A DNA stretch of 64,000 nucleotides from JBHBQE01 sp041776485 (GCA_041776485.1 JBHBQE010000001.1:1-64000), one strand, 5' to 3'; counted from the first letter of the stretch, positions 31,765-41,272 are shown. Notes: a model not told the origin generated them from the letters alone. Program-made: numbers and translations.

Positions 31765-33831
31765 ATGGGAAAAAAATTAGTTATTGTTGAGTCACCTACA
31801 AAAGTTAAGACAATTAAAAAATTTTTAGGCAGTAATTATGAGGTGGCAGCAAGCCAAGGGCATGTGAGGGATCTTCCAAAAAGCTCCATAGGTATAGATA
31901 TAGAAAACGATTATGAGCCTAAGTATATTACCATAAGAGGCAAGGGGGAGCTTTTAGCACAGCTTAGGAAACAGGCTAAAAAGGCTGATCACATATATCT
32001 GGCAACTGACCCGGATAGAGAGGGTGAGGCAATTTCATGGCACCTTACAAAGGCTTTATCTTTGGAGAACGATAAATACGACAGAATTACTTTTAATGAA
32101 ATCACTAAAAATGCTGTCAAGGCTTCTTTGAAGGCCTCAAGAAAAATTGATATGAATTTGGTGGATTCCCAGCAAACCAGAAGGATTTTAGACAGGGTTG
32201 TGGGATATGGAATAAGTCCCCTCCTATGGGCTAAGGTTAAAAGAGGATTGTCAGCAGGTCGTGTCCAGTCAGCAACACTCCATATGATTAGGAAAAGAGA
32301 AGATGAAATAAATGCTTTTATTCCGGAGGAGTATTTTACCGTAGATGTGGTATTATCTGATAGTAAGCTGGGAGATATAAGCTTTGCATATTATGGTGAG
32401 GAAAATAATAAAACAAGGCTTTCCGATATTAAGATAGTAAATACTATTATTAAGGACTGTAAAAAGGGACAATTTATAATACATAGTGTTAAAAAGGGAG
32501 AAAGGATACGAAAGGCTCCATTACCCTTTACCACAAGTACATTGCAACAGGACTCCATTAAAAAGCTTAATTTCTCCGTTTCAAAAACCATGAGAATTGC
32601 TCAAAGCCTGTATGAGGGGAAACAGGTACAGGGCAGAGGAATGATGGGATTAATTACTTATCTCCGTACGGACTCAACAAGGATTTCAGACGAGGCGAGG
32701 GCAAGCTGCAGTGGATTTATAATGGAGAATTACGGGGATAAATACTTAAAGGAGAAGGAGGAAGATAAAACCTCTAAAAAGAAAGTTCAGGATGCCCATG
32801 AAGCTATAAGACCTGCTGATGTGAATCTTACTCCGGATATTGTAAAATCAGCCTTGTCACGGGATGAGTTTCGCTTATACAGCCTTATTTGGAAGAGATT
32901 TGTGGCAAGCCGTATGTCCAATGCAGTTTTTGATACTGCAGGGGTTAGGGTAAACTGTGGCACCCATTATTTTAATGCCTCCACCAGTGTCCAGAGCTTT
33001 GATGGATATTTAAGGGTATATGTTGATAAGGAAGAGGAGAGCAGCCCTAATAAGAGTATTGAAAATCTTAAGGAAAACAATGAGATGAAACTATCATCAA
33101 TAAAGGAGGAGCGGCATTTAACAAAGCCTGCAGCTCACTTTAACGAAGGCTCACTGGTAAAGGCCATGGAGGAGGCAGGCATAGGAAGACCCTCCACCTA
33201 TTCCCCTACAATAAGCGTATTATTAAAACGTCATTATATTGCCATTGATGAAAAAAATATTTTTATGACAGAGCTTGGTGAAGTTGTGGATGATATTATG
33301 GGAGAATCCTTCCCGGATATTGTAGATATTAATTTCACAGCCAATATGGAGGGAAAGCTTGACCTGATTGAAGAGGGTGGATTACAGTGGCAGGAAATAT
33401 TGAGAGACTTTTATCCTAGCCTTTCCGATAGTATTAAAAAGGCAGAAAAGGAGCTTGAAAAGGTTAATATAGAAGATGAAGTAACCGATGTAATCTGTGA
33501 GAACTGTGGCAGGAATATGGTAATAAAATACGGTCCTCATGGTAAGTTTCTGGCTTGTCCGGGTTTTCCGGAATGCAGGAATACAAAACCATATTTGGAA
33601 AAAATCGGGGTATCCTGCCCTAAGTGCGGAAAGGATATGGTACTTAGGAAAACCAGAAAAGGACGTAAATTTTATGGTTGTGAAAACTATCCTGAGTGTG
33701 ATTTTACCAGTTGGAATTTATTAGTGAAAAAGTCTTGTCCAAACTGCGGCGGATATATGGTTAAAAAAGGTAAGAAAATAGTTTGTGGTGATAGTGAATG
33801 CGGATATATTGAGGAGGCACTGGAGGAATAA
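31765..33831 (+). CDS. topA: DNA topoisomerase I
   Basis: A 688-residue type IA topoisomerase that relaxes negative supercoils. I use ATG 31765 (MGKKLVIVESPTKVKTI), which follows gaggag at good spacing; a longer frame starts inside the promoter. The Toprim domain has LVIVESPTKVKTIKK and LATDPDREGEAISWHL; the active-site tyrosine is in GLITYLRTDSTRIS; FNEGSLVKAMEEAGIGRPSTY is also typical. Three C-terminal zinc fingers follow: CENC...CPGFPEC, CPKC...CENYPEC and a shorter CPNC...CGDSEC. In many Lachnospiraceae codY lies between topA and the flagellar genes; here flgB follows directly. Confidence 0.97.
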   Translation: MGKKLVIVESPTKVKTIKKFLGSNYEVAASQGHVRDLPKSSIGIDIENDYEPKYITIRGKGELLAQLRKQAKKADHIYLATDPDREGEAISWHLTKALSLENDKYDRITFNEITKNAVKASLKASRKIDMNLVDSQQTRRILDRVVGYGISPLLWAKVKRGLSAGRVQSATLHMIRKREDEINAFIPEEYFTVDVVLSDSKLGDISFAYYGEENNKTRLSDIKIVNTIIKDCKKGQFIIHSVKKGERIRKAPLPFTTSTLQQDSIKKLNFSVSKTMRIAQSLYEGKQVQGRGMMGLITYLRTDSTRISDEARASCSGFIMENYGDKYLKEKEEDKTSKKKVQDAHEAIRPADVNLTPDIVKSALSRDEFRLYSLIWKRFVASRMSNAVFDTAGVRVNCGTHYFNASTSVQSFDGYLRVYVDKEEESSPNKSIENLKENNEMKLSSIKEERHLTKPAAHFNEGSLVKAMEEAGIGRPSTYSPTISVLLKRHYIAIDEKNIFMTELGEVVDDIMGESFPDIVDINFTANMEGKLDLIEEGGLQWQEILRDFYPSLSDSIKKAEKELEKVNIEDEVTDVICENCGRNMVIKYGPHGKFLACPGFPECRNTKPYLEKIGVSCPKCGKDMVLRKTRKGRKFYGCENYPECDFTSWNLLVKKSCPNCGGYMVKKGKKIVCGDSECGYIEEALEE

Positions 33832-33832
33832 A

Positions 33833-33850
33833 TTATCAATATGTTGATAA
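33833..33850. promoter_or_regulatory. Palindrome upstream of the fla/che promoter
   Basis: ttatcaa (33833-33839) and ttgataa (33844-33850) are exact inverted arms around tatg. It begins just after the topA stop and ends 36 bases before the flgB -35 box. A run of A, not T, follows on the + strand, so it does not look like a topA terminator and may be a regulator site. Confidence 0.4.
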
Positions 33851-33886
33851 AAAAACAATAAAACCACAATATAATGTAAAAAAAAC

Positions 33887-33914
33887 TTGTATTTTATAAA
33901 AAAATATCTATAAT
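33887..33914 (+). promoter_or_regulatory. Putative sigma-A promoter of the flgB operon
   Basis: TTGTAT (33887-33892), 16-base spacer, perfect TATAAT (33909-33914), with long A/T tracts upstream. The start point would lie about thirteen bases before the flgB ATG, just ahead of its ribosome site. Confidence 0.65.
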
Positions 33915-33933
33915 TATCCTATGGAGGTGTAGA

Positions 33934-34326
33934 ATGTTTTCCTCAAATTCATTTGCATTTGTAGATGTATTGGACAAGGGTGCCGATGCCAGTTATGTGC
34001 GTCAGACTATACTGGCACAGAATATTGCCAATGTAGATACTCCTTTTTATAAACGCTCAGAGGTGGAATTTTCTGAGGTACTAAAGAGGGAGCTTTTGAA
34101 TACCAATAAAAGGGATGTAACAGGTGCTGTGAGAGCTGTTGACAAGTCGAGACTTGCTCCTAAGGTATTTGAAGATATGAGCAATTATTCCTATCGTATA
34201 GACAGAAACAATGTGGACGTGGATACTGAAAATGTGGAAATAGCCAGTGAGCAATTGCGTTATCAGGCAATTACTACCATGGTTTCCAATTCCTTTGCCA
34301 GATTTAATGTGGTAACCAATAGCTAA
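33934..34326 (+). CDS. flgB: Flagellar basal-body rod protein FlgB
   Basis: A 130-residue proximal rod subunit. It carries the rod/hook family N-terminal pattern ILAQNIANVDTPFYKRSEVEF and a C-terminal helix of the shared rod/hook type. FlgB polymerises in the envelope to form the rod, together with FlgC and FliE encoded next. First gene of the fla/che locus; ribosome site ggaggtg precedes the ATG. Flagellar secretion is by the type III apparatus, so no signal peptide is expected or seen. Confidence 0.95.
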   Translation: MFSSNSFAFVDVLDKGADASYVRQTILAQNIANVDTPFYKRSEVEFSEVLKRELLNTNKRDVTGAVRAVDKSRLAPKVFEDMSNYSYRIDRNNVDVDTENVEIASEQLRYQAITTMVSNSFARFNVVTNS

Positions 34327-34336
34327 GGGGTGCATT

Positions 34337-34780
34337 ATGGGTTTATTTCAAGCTTTTAACATTACATCAAGTGGTTTGACTGCACAACGTTTTCGAATGG
34401 ATGTAATTGCCCAAAATATTGCAAATACCAATACCACCCATACGGAAAATGGTGAGGTGTATCGACGCAAGATGGTTGTATTCGAGGAAAAAACTCTTCC
34501 TACGTCGTTTAAGAGCGAGCTTAACAGAGCCTTGAATTTTAATGGAGATGGTGTTAAGGTGTCAAGGGTTGTAAGAGATTTTGAAACAGATCTTGTAATG
34601 GCTTATGATCCAGCCAATCCAGATGCCGATGAAAACGGTTATGTTTCTTATCCCAATGTGGATACTGTTACGGAAATGACCAACCTTATTGATGCGAGCC
34701 GTGCTTATCAGGCGAATGTAACCATGTTTGAGGCATTAACTGCAACCGCTCAACAGGGGATTAGTATTGGTACAGCATGA
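34337..34780 (+). CDS. flgC: Flagellar basal-body rod protein FlgC
   Basis: A 147-residue rod subunit with the N-terminal motif SSGLTAQRFRMDVIAQNIANTNTT and the C-terminal pattern YVSYPNVDTVTEMTNLIDASRAYQ (quoted in part) shared by FlgC proteins. It assembles distal to FlgB in the rod. Its stop overlaps the fliE start (ATGA). Length is usual for the family. Confidence 0.96.
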   Translation: MGLFQAFNITSSGLTAQRFRMDVIAQNIANTNTTHTENGEVYRRKMVVFEEKTLPTSFKSELNRALNFNGDGVKVSRVVRDFETDLVMAYDPANPDADENGYVSYPNVDTVTEMTNLIDASRAYQANVTMFEALTATAQQGISIGTA

Positions 34781-35097
34781 TGACAGAGTCTATTACTTCA
34801 TTATTACCGGTCAATCAATATTATAAAACAACACCTGCAAAGGAGCCTGATACGGTTCCGGGGACAGGGGAGGATTTTGCTACAATTTTTGATGCAGCTA
34901 AGAATCTTTTAGTGGAAACAAATAGATTGGAGCAAACCGCACAAAACGAATCAACTAAATTTCTGTTAGGTCAGGCAGATAACCCTCACGACGTAATGAT
35001 AGCTGCAAAGAAAGCTCAAATAGCATTACAGTATACAAATGCAATTAGAACCAATGCAATTCAGGCTTATCAGACAATCATGCAAATGCAGATTTAG
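34777..35097 (+). CDS. fliE: Flagellar hook-basal body protein FliE
   Basis: A 106-residue protein that joins the MS ring to the rod. The C-terminal half (NPHDVMIAAKKAQIALQYTN, then a helix ending with QAYQTIMQMQI) is the conserved FliE pattern. It overlaps flgC by four bases, and an adjacent ATG at 34780 is an equally possible start. A secretion substrate, so no signal peptide is present. Confidence 0.93.
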   Translation: MMTESITSLLPVNQYYKTTPAKEPDTVPGTGEDFATIFDAAKNLLVETNRLEQTAQNESTKFLLGQADNPHDVMIAAKKAQIALQYTNAIRTNAIQAYQTIMQMQI

Positions 35098-35116
35098 TAT
35101 ACGTCGGAGGTAAGTT

Positions 35117-36718
35117 ATGGCTGACAGATTAAGATTACTTTTTCAAAGATTCCTGGATTGGTGGAATCGTTTTTCCGTACGTCAAAAGTCAGTTATTGTC
35201 AGTGCCGTAGCAGTTGTTATTGTGGCGGTTGTTATAGCCGTATGGGTGCTCACCCGTCCCACAATGACGGCTTTGGTTACAGCCAGTACTCCTGAGCAGT
35301 CTGCAAGTATTCAAGCCCTTTTAGATGAAAATAAAATTACCTATACCCGTTCTGAGGATGGAATGACCTATTCTGTGGAAAAGAAATTTGAGGCGGATGC
35401 CAGAATTTTGCTGGGAACAAATGATATTCCCACCAAGGGATTTTCCATAGATGATGTGGTAAGCGGAAGCTTTGCCACCACTGAAGCAGATAAAAAGAAG
35501 AAATATCAGGTATATTTAGAGCAAAAGTTTCAGGAGGATTTGGAATCCCTTGCAAATGTTAAATCAGCAAAGGTTAATTTAAAAATCCCAGAGGACGACG
35601 GTACTTTAATTGCTAATCAAGAAGATACCTATGCAAACATTATTTTTGATTTGTCAGATACCATGGATCCGGACCAGGCTGCCGGGTTGGCAAAATATGT
35701 ATCCACAGGTCTTGGAAATGATACTACGGAATTTATTACAATTATTGACTCGGATGGTAATGTGCTGTTTTCCGGAGGTGATGAAGCCACCAGCGCGGGG
35801 ATAGCATCTTCCAATCAGAAGGTGAAGCAGCAGGCTGAAAGTCTTGCAGCCAGCAAAATAAAAAATGTCCTTTCAGGCACCGGCAAGGGAAATGTCTATG
35901 ACAATGTGGAAATAGGCATTAATCTTGATATGGATTTTAACAAGGAAAATTCCGTAGATTATCATTATTATGTTGATGAGGGTCAAACTCAGGGCTATCT
36001 TGATTCCAGAAGAGAAACAAAGACCGTTTCGGAAAATGGTGTAGCAGGTGTTCCCGGTACTGACTCCAATGATGATACAACCTATGTACTTCAGGATAAT
36101 GCCAGATCTTCATCCTCCAGCTCAGATATTCAAGAGGATTATTTGCCATCAGAAACAATAACTACAATTGACGGTGATGTGGGGAAAATATCCTATGAAA
36201 CCTCTACCATATCAGTGGTTGCTTATAATTATGTAAATTATGATGAGGCTGCCATGAAAGCTGCCGGTAAGCTGGATGATATGACCTTTGATGAATTTGT
36301 GGAGGAAAACAGCGGTAATGTACAAACTGAGGTGCCGGAGGATATTATTCAAGCCATATCCAAAGCCACAGGAATTCCTGTGGAAAATATTTCGATTTTA
36401 TCGTATGATGTACCTATGTTCAATTATTCTGAAAATCTGAGGGATTGGACAGATTATCTGCAAATTATACTGGCGCTGCTTATTATAGCTATGCTGGGAT
36501 TTGTGGTATTTAGAACTCTTAGACGAGAAGAAGAGGACGAGGTTGAAACCGAGGTATCCATTGAGGATCTTATGAATAAAGAGGATTCTGATCTTGAGGC
36601 AGTTCGGTTTACTGAAAAGTCTGAGGCGAGACTTATGATAGAACAGTTTATTGCGGAAAGACCCGAGGCAGTGGCTTCTCTTCTTAGAAATTGGTTAAAT
36701 GAAGAATGGGGAGATTAG
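35117..36718 (+). CDS. fliF: Flagellar MS-ring protein FliF
   Basis: A 533-residue membrane ring protein. One transmembrane helix near residues 25-48, a large extracytoplasmic region with the YscJ-like ring-building motifs (VKLKIPEDDG-type segment: VNLKIPEDDGTLI) and a second helix near 455-475 are present. A cytoplasmic tail that binds FliG ends the protein. The acidic, Ser-rich stretch around residue 325-345 is the variable loop. It starts after the ribosome site cggaggtaag and ends directly before fliG. Confidence 0.96.
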   Translation: MADRLRLLFQRFLDWWNRFSVRQKSVIVSAVAVVIVAVVIAVWVLTRPTMTALVTASTPEQSASIQALLDENKITYTRSEDGMTYSVEKKFEADARILLGTNDIPTKGFSIDDVVSGSFATTEADKKKKYQVYLEQKFQEDLESLANVKSAKVNLKIPEDDGTLIANQEDTYANIIFDLSDTMDPDQAAGLAKYVSTGLGNDTTEFITIIDSDGNVLFSGGDEATSAGIASSNQKVKQQAESLAASKIKNVLSGTGKGNVYDNVEIGINLDMDFNKENSVDYHYYVDEGQTQGYLDSRRETKTVSENGVAGVPGTDSNDDTTYVLQDNARSSSSSSDIQEDYLPSETITTIDGDVGKISYETSTISVVAYNYVNYDEAAMKAAGKLDDMTFDEFVEENSGNVQTEVPEDIIQAISKATGIPVENISILSYDVPMFNYSENLRDWTDYLQIILALLIIAMLGFVVFRTLRREEEDEVETEVSIEDLMNKEDSDLEAVRFTEKSEARLMIEQFIAERPEAVASLLRNWLNEEWGD

Positions 36719-37732
36719 ATGGCGGTAGAACTGTCTCAATATACCGGTATCCAAAAGGCTGCCATATTGCTTATTACGCTGGGACCGGAAAAATCATCAG
36801 ATATATTTAAATATTTAAAGGAAGAGGAAATAGAGGAGCTTACTCTGGAAATAGCCAATACCAGAAGTATTTCCCCGGAGCTTAAGGAGTCTGTACTGGA
36901 GGAATTTTATGAAATTTGTCTGGCACAGCAGTATATTGCCGAAGGTGGTATCGGATATGCCAAGGACCTTTTGGAGAGGGCATTGGGTAATGATAAGGCT
37001 ATGGATGTCATATCCAAGCTGACGGCATCACTTCAGGTACGTCCATTTGAATTTATCAGAAAAACTGAGCCTGCTCAGGTACTAAACTTTATCCAGGATG
37101 AGCACCCGCAAACTATAGCCATGATACTGGCATATTTGTCTGCTTCCCAGGCGTCATTAATTTTAGGAGCCTTAAGTGTTGACAAGCAGTCAGATGTAGC
37201 CAAACGTATCGCAACCATGGATAGAACCTCTCCTGAGATTATTAAGGAGGTGGAGAGAGTTTTGGAGAGAAAGCTTTCATCACTGATTAATCAGGACTAT
37301 TCCACTGCAGGCGGAGTGGACGCAATTGTTGCCATATTAAATGCTGTAGACAGAAGTACAGAAAAACATATCATGGAAACTCTTGAAATTGAAGAGCCGG
37401 ATCTTGCAGATGAAATCCGTAAGAAGATGTTCGTATTCGAGGATATTCTTCTTCTGGACGACAGATCTATCCAGAGAGTGCTTAGAGATGTGGAAAATTC
37501 GGATCTTGCTGTAGCCCTTAAGGGAACCAACGAGGAGGTTCAGGGCGTTATCCTTAAGAATATGTCCTCACGTTTGGCTGAGATGATTAAAGAAGATATG
37601 GAATTTATGGGTCCTGTTCGTATGACAGATGTGGAGGAGGCTCAGCAAAAGATTGTTGGCGTTATAAGAAAGTTAGAGGATCAGTCTGAGATTATAATTT
37701 CCAGAGGCGGAGGTGATGAGCTGGTTGTCTAA
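36719..37732 (+). CDS. fliG: Flagellar motor switch protein FliG
   Basis: A 337-residue C-ring protein that takes torque from MotA and couples to FliM. N-terminal TGIQKAAILLITLGPEKS, the central EHPQTIAMILAYL motif and the C-terminal charged torque helix (FVFEDILLLDDRSIQRVLRD) are intact. It begins directly after the fliF stop and its last 20 bases overlap fliH, indicating coupled translation. Confidence 0.97.
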   Translation: MAVELSQYTGIQKAAILLITLGPEKSSDIFKYLKEEEIEELTLEIANTRSISPELKESVLEEFYEICLAQQYIAEGGIGYAKDLLERALGNDKAMDVISKLTASLQVRPFEFIRKTEPAQVLNFIQDEHPQTIAMILAYLSASQASLILGALSVDKQSDVAKRIATMDRTSPEIIKEVERVLERKLSSLINQDYSTAGGVDAIVAILNAVDRSTEKHIMETLEIEEPDLADEIRKKMFVFEDILLLDDRSIQRVLRDVENSDLAVALKGTNEEVQGVILKNMSSRLAEMIKEDMEFMGPVRMTDVEEAQQKIVGVIRKLEDQSEIIISRGGGDELVV

Positions 37733-38636
37733 GGAATATTATCCCCATGAGCTGGATGAAAAATTCGTTATTAATTCCAATGATAGGATTGCCGCAAGAC
37801 TTAATGAATATAGAGATGAAATCCTGCGAAAAAGGGAACTGAATGATAAGAAAAAGCTAGAAAAGTTCCTTGAGGAACTGACCTATGATGAAGAGGGGAA
37901 ACCTGTTATACCTGTGGATGATGAGGGATATTACATTGTTCCGGTGAATTATGAGGGATACCCTCTTGTTAATATTGACAATGAAGGAAATATTATACTA
38001 GATACGGAGGAAAATAATTCCGATGATGAGGAACCTTTGGAAGCAGAGGCTCTGAATGTATCACCGGAAGAAATTATTCAAAACGCAAATATTGAAGCTG
38101 AGAGAATAATTAATGAAGCCAACGTTCGATGTGAAGCCATATTTGAGCATAGCAGGGAGGAAGGCAGGAAAGAGGGCTATAACGAGGGAATATCCCAAGG
38201 CATACAGGAATATCAAGCTAAGATTTCCCAAATTGAGGAGGAAAAAAAGCAGCTTCAAGAAAAGTTTAATTCGGCTCAGGAAAATATGGAAAAGGAATTG
38301 GTGGATATTATATGTGATGTAATAGAAAAAACCTTTTTCATTCAGTTTGAAGATACTAAAGAGATAATTTTGCATTTGGTGGACAATGCAATTATGAAGG
38401 CTAACACCTCTAAAACTTTTATTGTAAGGGTCAGCCCCCCTAACCAGGATATGCTCCTTGAAAAAAAGGGGGAATTATTGGAAAAGCTTGGATCAGAGGT
38501 TATATTGGATATTATAGCGGACCCCCTCATGGAGGATAGTGCCTGCCTTATAGAAACCGATGGGGGAGTATTTAATTGTGGGCTTGATGTTCAGCTTCAG
38601 TCTTTACTAAAAAGTATTCGATTATTAAATCCATGA
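37713..38636 (+). CDS. fliH: Flagellar export-ATPase regulator FliH, with acidic repeats
   Basis: A 307-residue FliH-like stator of the export ATPase. The second half has the long coiled coil with glycine spacing (EGRKEGYNEGISQGIQEY) and a C-terminal globular part (ADPLMEDSACLIETDGGVFNCGLD) typical of the FliH/YscL family. The N-terminal third is unusual: residues 59-96 form four ten-residue repeats, each with an Glu-Gly pair (DEEGKPVIPV, DDEGYYIVPV, NYEGYPLVNI, DNEGNIIL). The start is uncertain (GTG 37713 or ATG 37716); it overlaps fliG and, by four bases, fliI. Confidence 0.87.
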   Translation: MMSWLSKEYYPHELDEKFVINSNDRIAARLNEYRDEILRKRELNDKKKLEKFLEELTYDEEGKPVIPVDDEGYYIVPVNYEGYPLVNIDNEGNIILDTEENNSDDEEPLEAEALNVSPEEIIQNANIEAERIINEANVRCEAIFEHSREEGRKEGYNEGISQGIQEYQAKISQIEEEKKQLQEKFNSAQENMEKELVDIICDVIEKTFFIQFEDTKEIILHLVDNAIMKANTSKTFIVRVSPPNQDMLLEKKGELLEKLGSEVILDIIADPLMEDSACLIETDGGVFNCGLDVQLQSLLKSIRLLNP

Positions 38637-39988
38637 TTGATAGAGAAAAGTATTATTCTGTAATTGAAAAAGAACACCTGAAAAGACTTGGTAAGGTGGT
38701 AAAGGTTGTAGGTCTTACAGTGGAATCTCTCGGACCTGAGGCAAAGCTTAATGACCTGTGCAGGATATGGATAAGAGATGATGAGTTTGTTATGGCAGAG
38801 GTGGTTGGTTTTGCAGATAACAGACTTTTACTTATGCCCTTTGATGTTCTTGAAGGTGTGGGGATAGGCTGTATTGTCGAAAATACGGGAAATCCCCTTA
38901 TGATATCTGTAGGAGATGACTTGCTGGGACATACTCTGGATGGGATAGGCAGGGTAACGGATGATTTTGAAGGAGTAAATGATAAATTATATCCGGTGGA
39001 TGCCCCGCCTCCTGATCCGATGGACAGGGTTATAATAGGGGAAGTACTTCCATTGGGAGTAAAAGCCGTCGATGGTTTAATTACCGTTGGCAAGGGACAA
39101 AGAATCGGAATTTTTGCCGGCTCCGGTGTGGGGAAAAGTACACTTATGGGCATGATTGCCAGAAATACCAAGGCAGATATAAATGTAATCGCATTAATAG
39201 GAGAGCGTGGCAGGGAAGTTAGGGAATTTATTGAAAATGACCTGGGTAAAGAGGGGATGGCAAGATCGGTACTTGTAATCGCAACCAGTGACAAGCCTGC
39301 TCTTATCAGAAAAAAGGCAGCTATGACTGCTACAGCTGTGGCGGAATATTTTAGAGATCAGGGCAAGGATGTTATACTGATGATGGACTCTTTAACCAGA
39401 TTTTCCATGGCACAGAGGGAGATTGGACTTGCCAGCGGAGAGCCGCCTGTTACAAGGGGTTATCCACCCAGTGTATATGCAGAGATGCCAAAGCTGTTAG
39501 AAAGAGCGGGGAATGGGGAGATTGGTTCTATTACGGGATTGTATACGGTGCTTGTGGACGGAGATGATTTTAACGAGCCTATTACAGATACTGCAAGAAG
39601 TATATTAGATGGGCATATTATGTTGAATCGTTCTCTGGCACAAAAAAACCACTATCCTGCAGTGGATGTGCTTCAAAGCATATCCAGAGTTATGTCTGCC
39701 ATTGCCACAAAGGATCATAAATATACGGCAGGTCAGCTTAAAAATGTTCTGGCAACCTACAGCGAAGCAGAGGATTTAATAAATATAGGAGCCTATAAGC
39801 CTGGCTCCAACCCATCAATAGACTTTGCGATTTCAAAAATTGATGAGGTTAATTCATTTCTGCGGCAGGAAACGGATGAAAAGTTTGATTTTGATGATAT
39901 AATAAATACCATGGCAAATATTTTTCCTCTGCCTAATAGAGACGAGGGGATTTATGAGGAACTTCATCTGGAGGGTGTTGAGAGCTAA
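38633..39988 (+). CDS. fliI: Flagellum-specific ATP synthase FliI (export ATPase)
   Basis: A 451-residue hexameric ATPase that energises type III export of flagellar proteins. Walker A is GIFAGSGVGKSTLMG, followed by LIGERGREVREF, the Walker B region VILMMDSLTRFSMAQREIGLASGEPP (in part) and GYPPSVYAEMPKLLERAG. Family and length match closely. It overlaps fliH by four bases and fliJ by one. Confidence 0.97.
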   Translation: MIDREKYYSVIEKEHLKRLGKVVKVVGLTVESLGPEAKLNDLCRIWIRDDEFVMAEVVGFADNRLLLMPFDVLEGVGIGCIVENTGNPLMISVGDDLLGHTLDGIGRVTDDFEGVNDKLYPVDAPPPDPMDRVIIGEVLPLGVKAVDGLITVGKGQRIGIFAGSGVGKSTLMGMIARNTKADINVIALIGERGREVREFIENDLGKEGMARSVLVIATSDKPALIRKKAAMTATAVAEYFRDQGKDVILMMDSLTRFSMAQREIGLASGEPPVTRGYPPSVYAEMPKLLERAGNGEIGSITGLYTVLVDGDDFNEPITDTARSILDGHIMLNRSLAQKNHYPAVDVLQSISRVMSAIATKDHKYTAGQLKNVLATYSEAEDLINIGAYKPGSNPSIDFAISKIDEVNSFLRQETDEKFDFDDIINTMANIFPLPNRDEGIYEELHLEGVES

Positions 39989-40431
39989 TGGCAAAATTTG
40001 TTTTTAAAATGCAAAATATATTGAAGTTAAAGGAAAAATTAGAGGCTCAACAAAAGATTGCCTTTAGAAATGCCAGTGCTGTATTATACGATGAGCAGGA
40101 AAAGCTTAAAGGTCTGTTAATAAGACAGGCAGAATATGAAAATAGACTTAGAGAAGATACACTTGAAAATATAGATATTGCAAAAATCAGGTTTAATAAA
40201 AAAGCCATAGATATTATGAAAACCAAGGTTAGAGAACAGATGTTTAATATAAAAAAGGCGGAGGAGGCCTTGGAGACAGAAAGAGTAAAGCTTGATGAAG
40301 CCATAAAGGAAAGAAAGATACAGTATAAACTTAGAGAACGCGCTTTGGTGGAATTTAAAAGAGAAATAGCCAAAGAGGAAAGTAAAGAGATAGATGAATT
40401 AGTAAGCTTTAATTATAAAGCTAGGAGTTAA
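39988..40431 (+). CDS. fliJ: Flagellar export chaperone FliJ
   Basis: A 147-residue, almost entirely helical, highly charged protein (FKMQNILKLKEKLEAQQKIA at the start, then continuous coiled coil). FliJ proteins form an antiparallel coiled coil that sits in the FliI hexamer and links it to FlhA. Sequence is poorly conserved, so the call rests on length, coiled-coil character, start motif and position right after fliI. Confidence 0.88.
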   Translation: MAKFVFKMQNILKLKEKLEAQQKIAFRNASAVLYDEQEKLKGLLIRQAEYENRLREDTLENIDIAKIRFNKKAIDIMKTKVREQMFNIKKAEEALETERVKLDEAIKERKIQYKLRERALVEFKREIAKEESKEIDELVSFNYKARS

Positions 40432-40432
40432 A

Positions 40433-41272
40433 ATGGCAAAGAAAAACGATACAGAAAAAAAGGATAAGAAAAAGCTTACAAGAGCAGAGAAAAAGGAATT
40501 AAAAAAGGAACGAAAACTTGCCATTAAGGAGGCAAAGAAAAACGGTACCTACAATCCTGAGGACTGGGAAGATGATGAAGACGGTGTGGGACTTGTGATA
40601 GTTGCCGTATTTTTTATATTACTGGTGTGGCTGGCTATCTTTGCTGTGATTATTCGCATGGATATTGGGGGAATAGGCTCTTCCTTTGCATATCCGTTGC
40701 TAAAGAATGTACCTGTTGTAAATAAAATTCTGCCTAAAGTGGATATACCGGCCGAAAGCGCCTATACCTTTGAAACCATGGACGAGGCAATAAATCGTAT
40801 TCAGGAATTGGAAAGACAGTTAGCTGAAAAGGAGAGCGCCAGTACTCAGTCAGGCTCAAAGATTTCTGATTTGGAAGCGCAGATAGCAGCACTTCTTCCC
40901 TATAAGGATAATGTGGATTCATTTAACGAGGAGAGACAAAAGTTTTATCAAGAGGTTGTTTTTTCCGACAAGGCACCCGATATAAAGGAATATAAAAGCT
41001 ATTATGAGTCTATTGACCCTGCTAATGCAGAGATACTATATAAACAGGTAACTCAGCAGCTGGAGACTAAGGAAGCCATTAAGGATTATGCCAAAACCTA
41101 TTCATCTATGGAACCGGCAGAGGCGGCGGCAATCTTTGATGAAATGACTGATAACTACACTTTGGTGGCAGGGATTCTAAGGGCAATGACTGCCGAGGAT
41201 AGGGGTAAGATTTTAGCTGCAATGAAAACAGAGCATGCAGCCCATCTTACCAAACTCTTAGATCCGAAATAG
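40433..41272 (+). CDS. MotE-like membrane protein with MgtE-N-type C-terminus
   Basis: A 279-residue protein. It has an extremely Lys/Glu-rich cytoplasmic start, a transmembrane helix near residues 50-72, a coiled coil (about 115-150, ETMDEAINRIQELERQLAEK) and a C-terminal domain (YSSMEPAEAAAIFDEMTDNY, ILAAMKTEHAAHLTKLL) like the N-domain of MgtE and the flagellar MotE family. MotE in Gram-negatives is a chaperone for MotC; in Firmicute flagellar operons the equivalent gene lies at this point, between fliJ and fliK, without known function. It begins two bases after the fliJ stop. Confidence 0.8.
   Translation: MAKKNDTEKKDKKKLTRAEKKELKKERKLAIKEAKKNGTYNPEDWEDDEDGVGLVIVAVFFILLVWLAIFAVIIRMDIGGIGSSFAYPLLKNVPVVNKILPKVDIPAESAYTFETMDEAINRIQELERQLAEKESASTQSGSKISDLEAQIAALLPYKDNVDSFNEERQKFYQEVVFSDKAPDIKEYKSYYESIDPANAEILYKQVTQQLETKEAIKDYAKTYSSMEPAEAAAIFDEMTDNYTLVAGILRAMTAEDRGKILAAMKTEHAAHLTKLLDPK

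Noticed and set aside
33833..33850. topA terminator at the ttatcaa/ttgataa palindrome
   Set aside because: It is followed by A residues on the + strand and has no GC-rich stem, so a terminator is not supported on that strand.
38653..39294. Long open frame on the minus strand inside fliI
   Set aside because: It is antisense to a clear fliI with intact ATPase motifs, has Ser/Pro-rich composition typical of shadow frames, and shows no family features.
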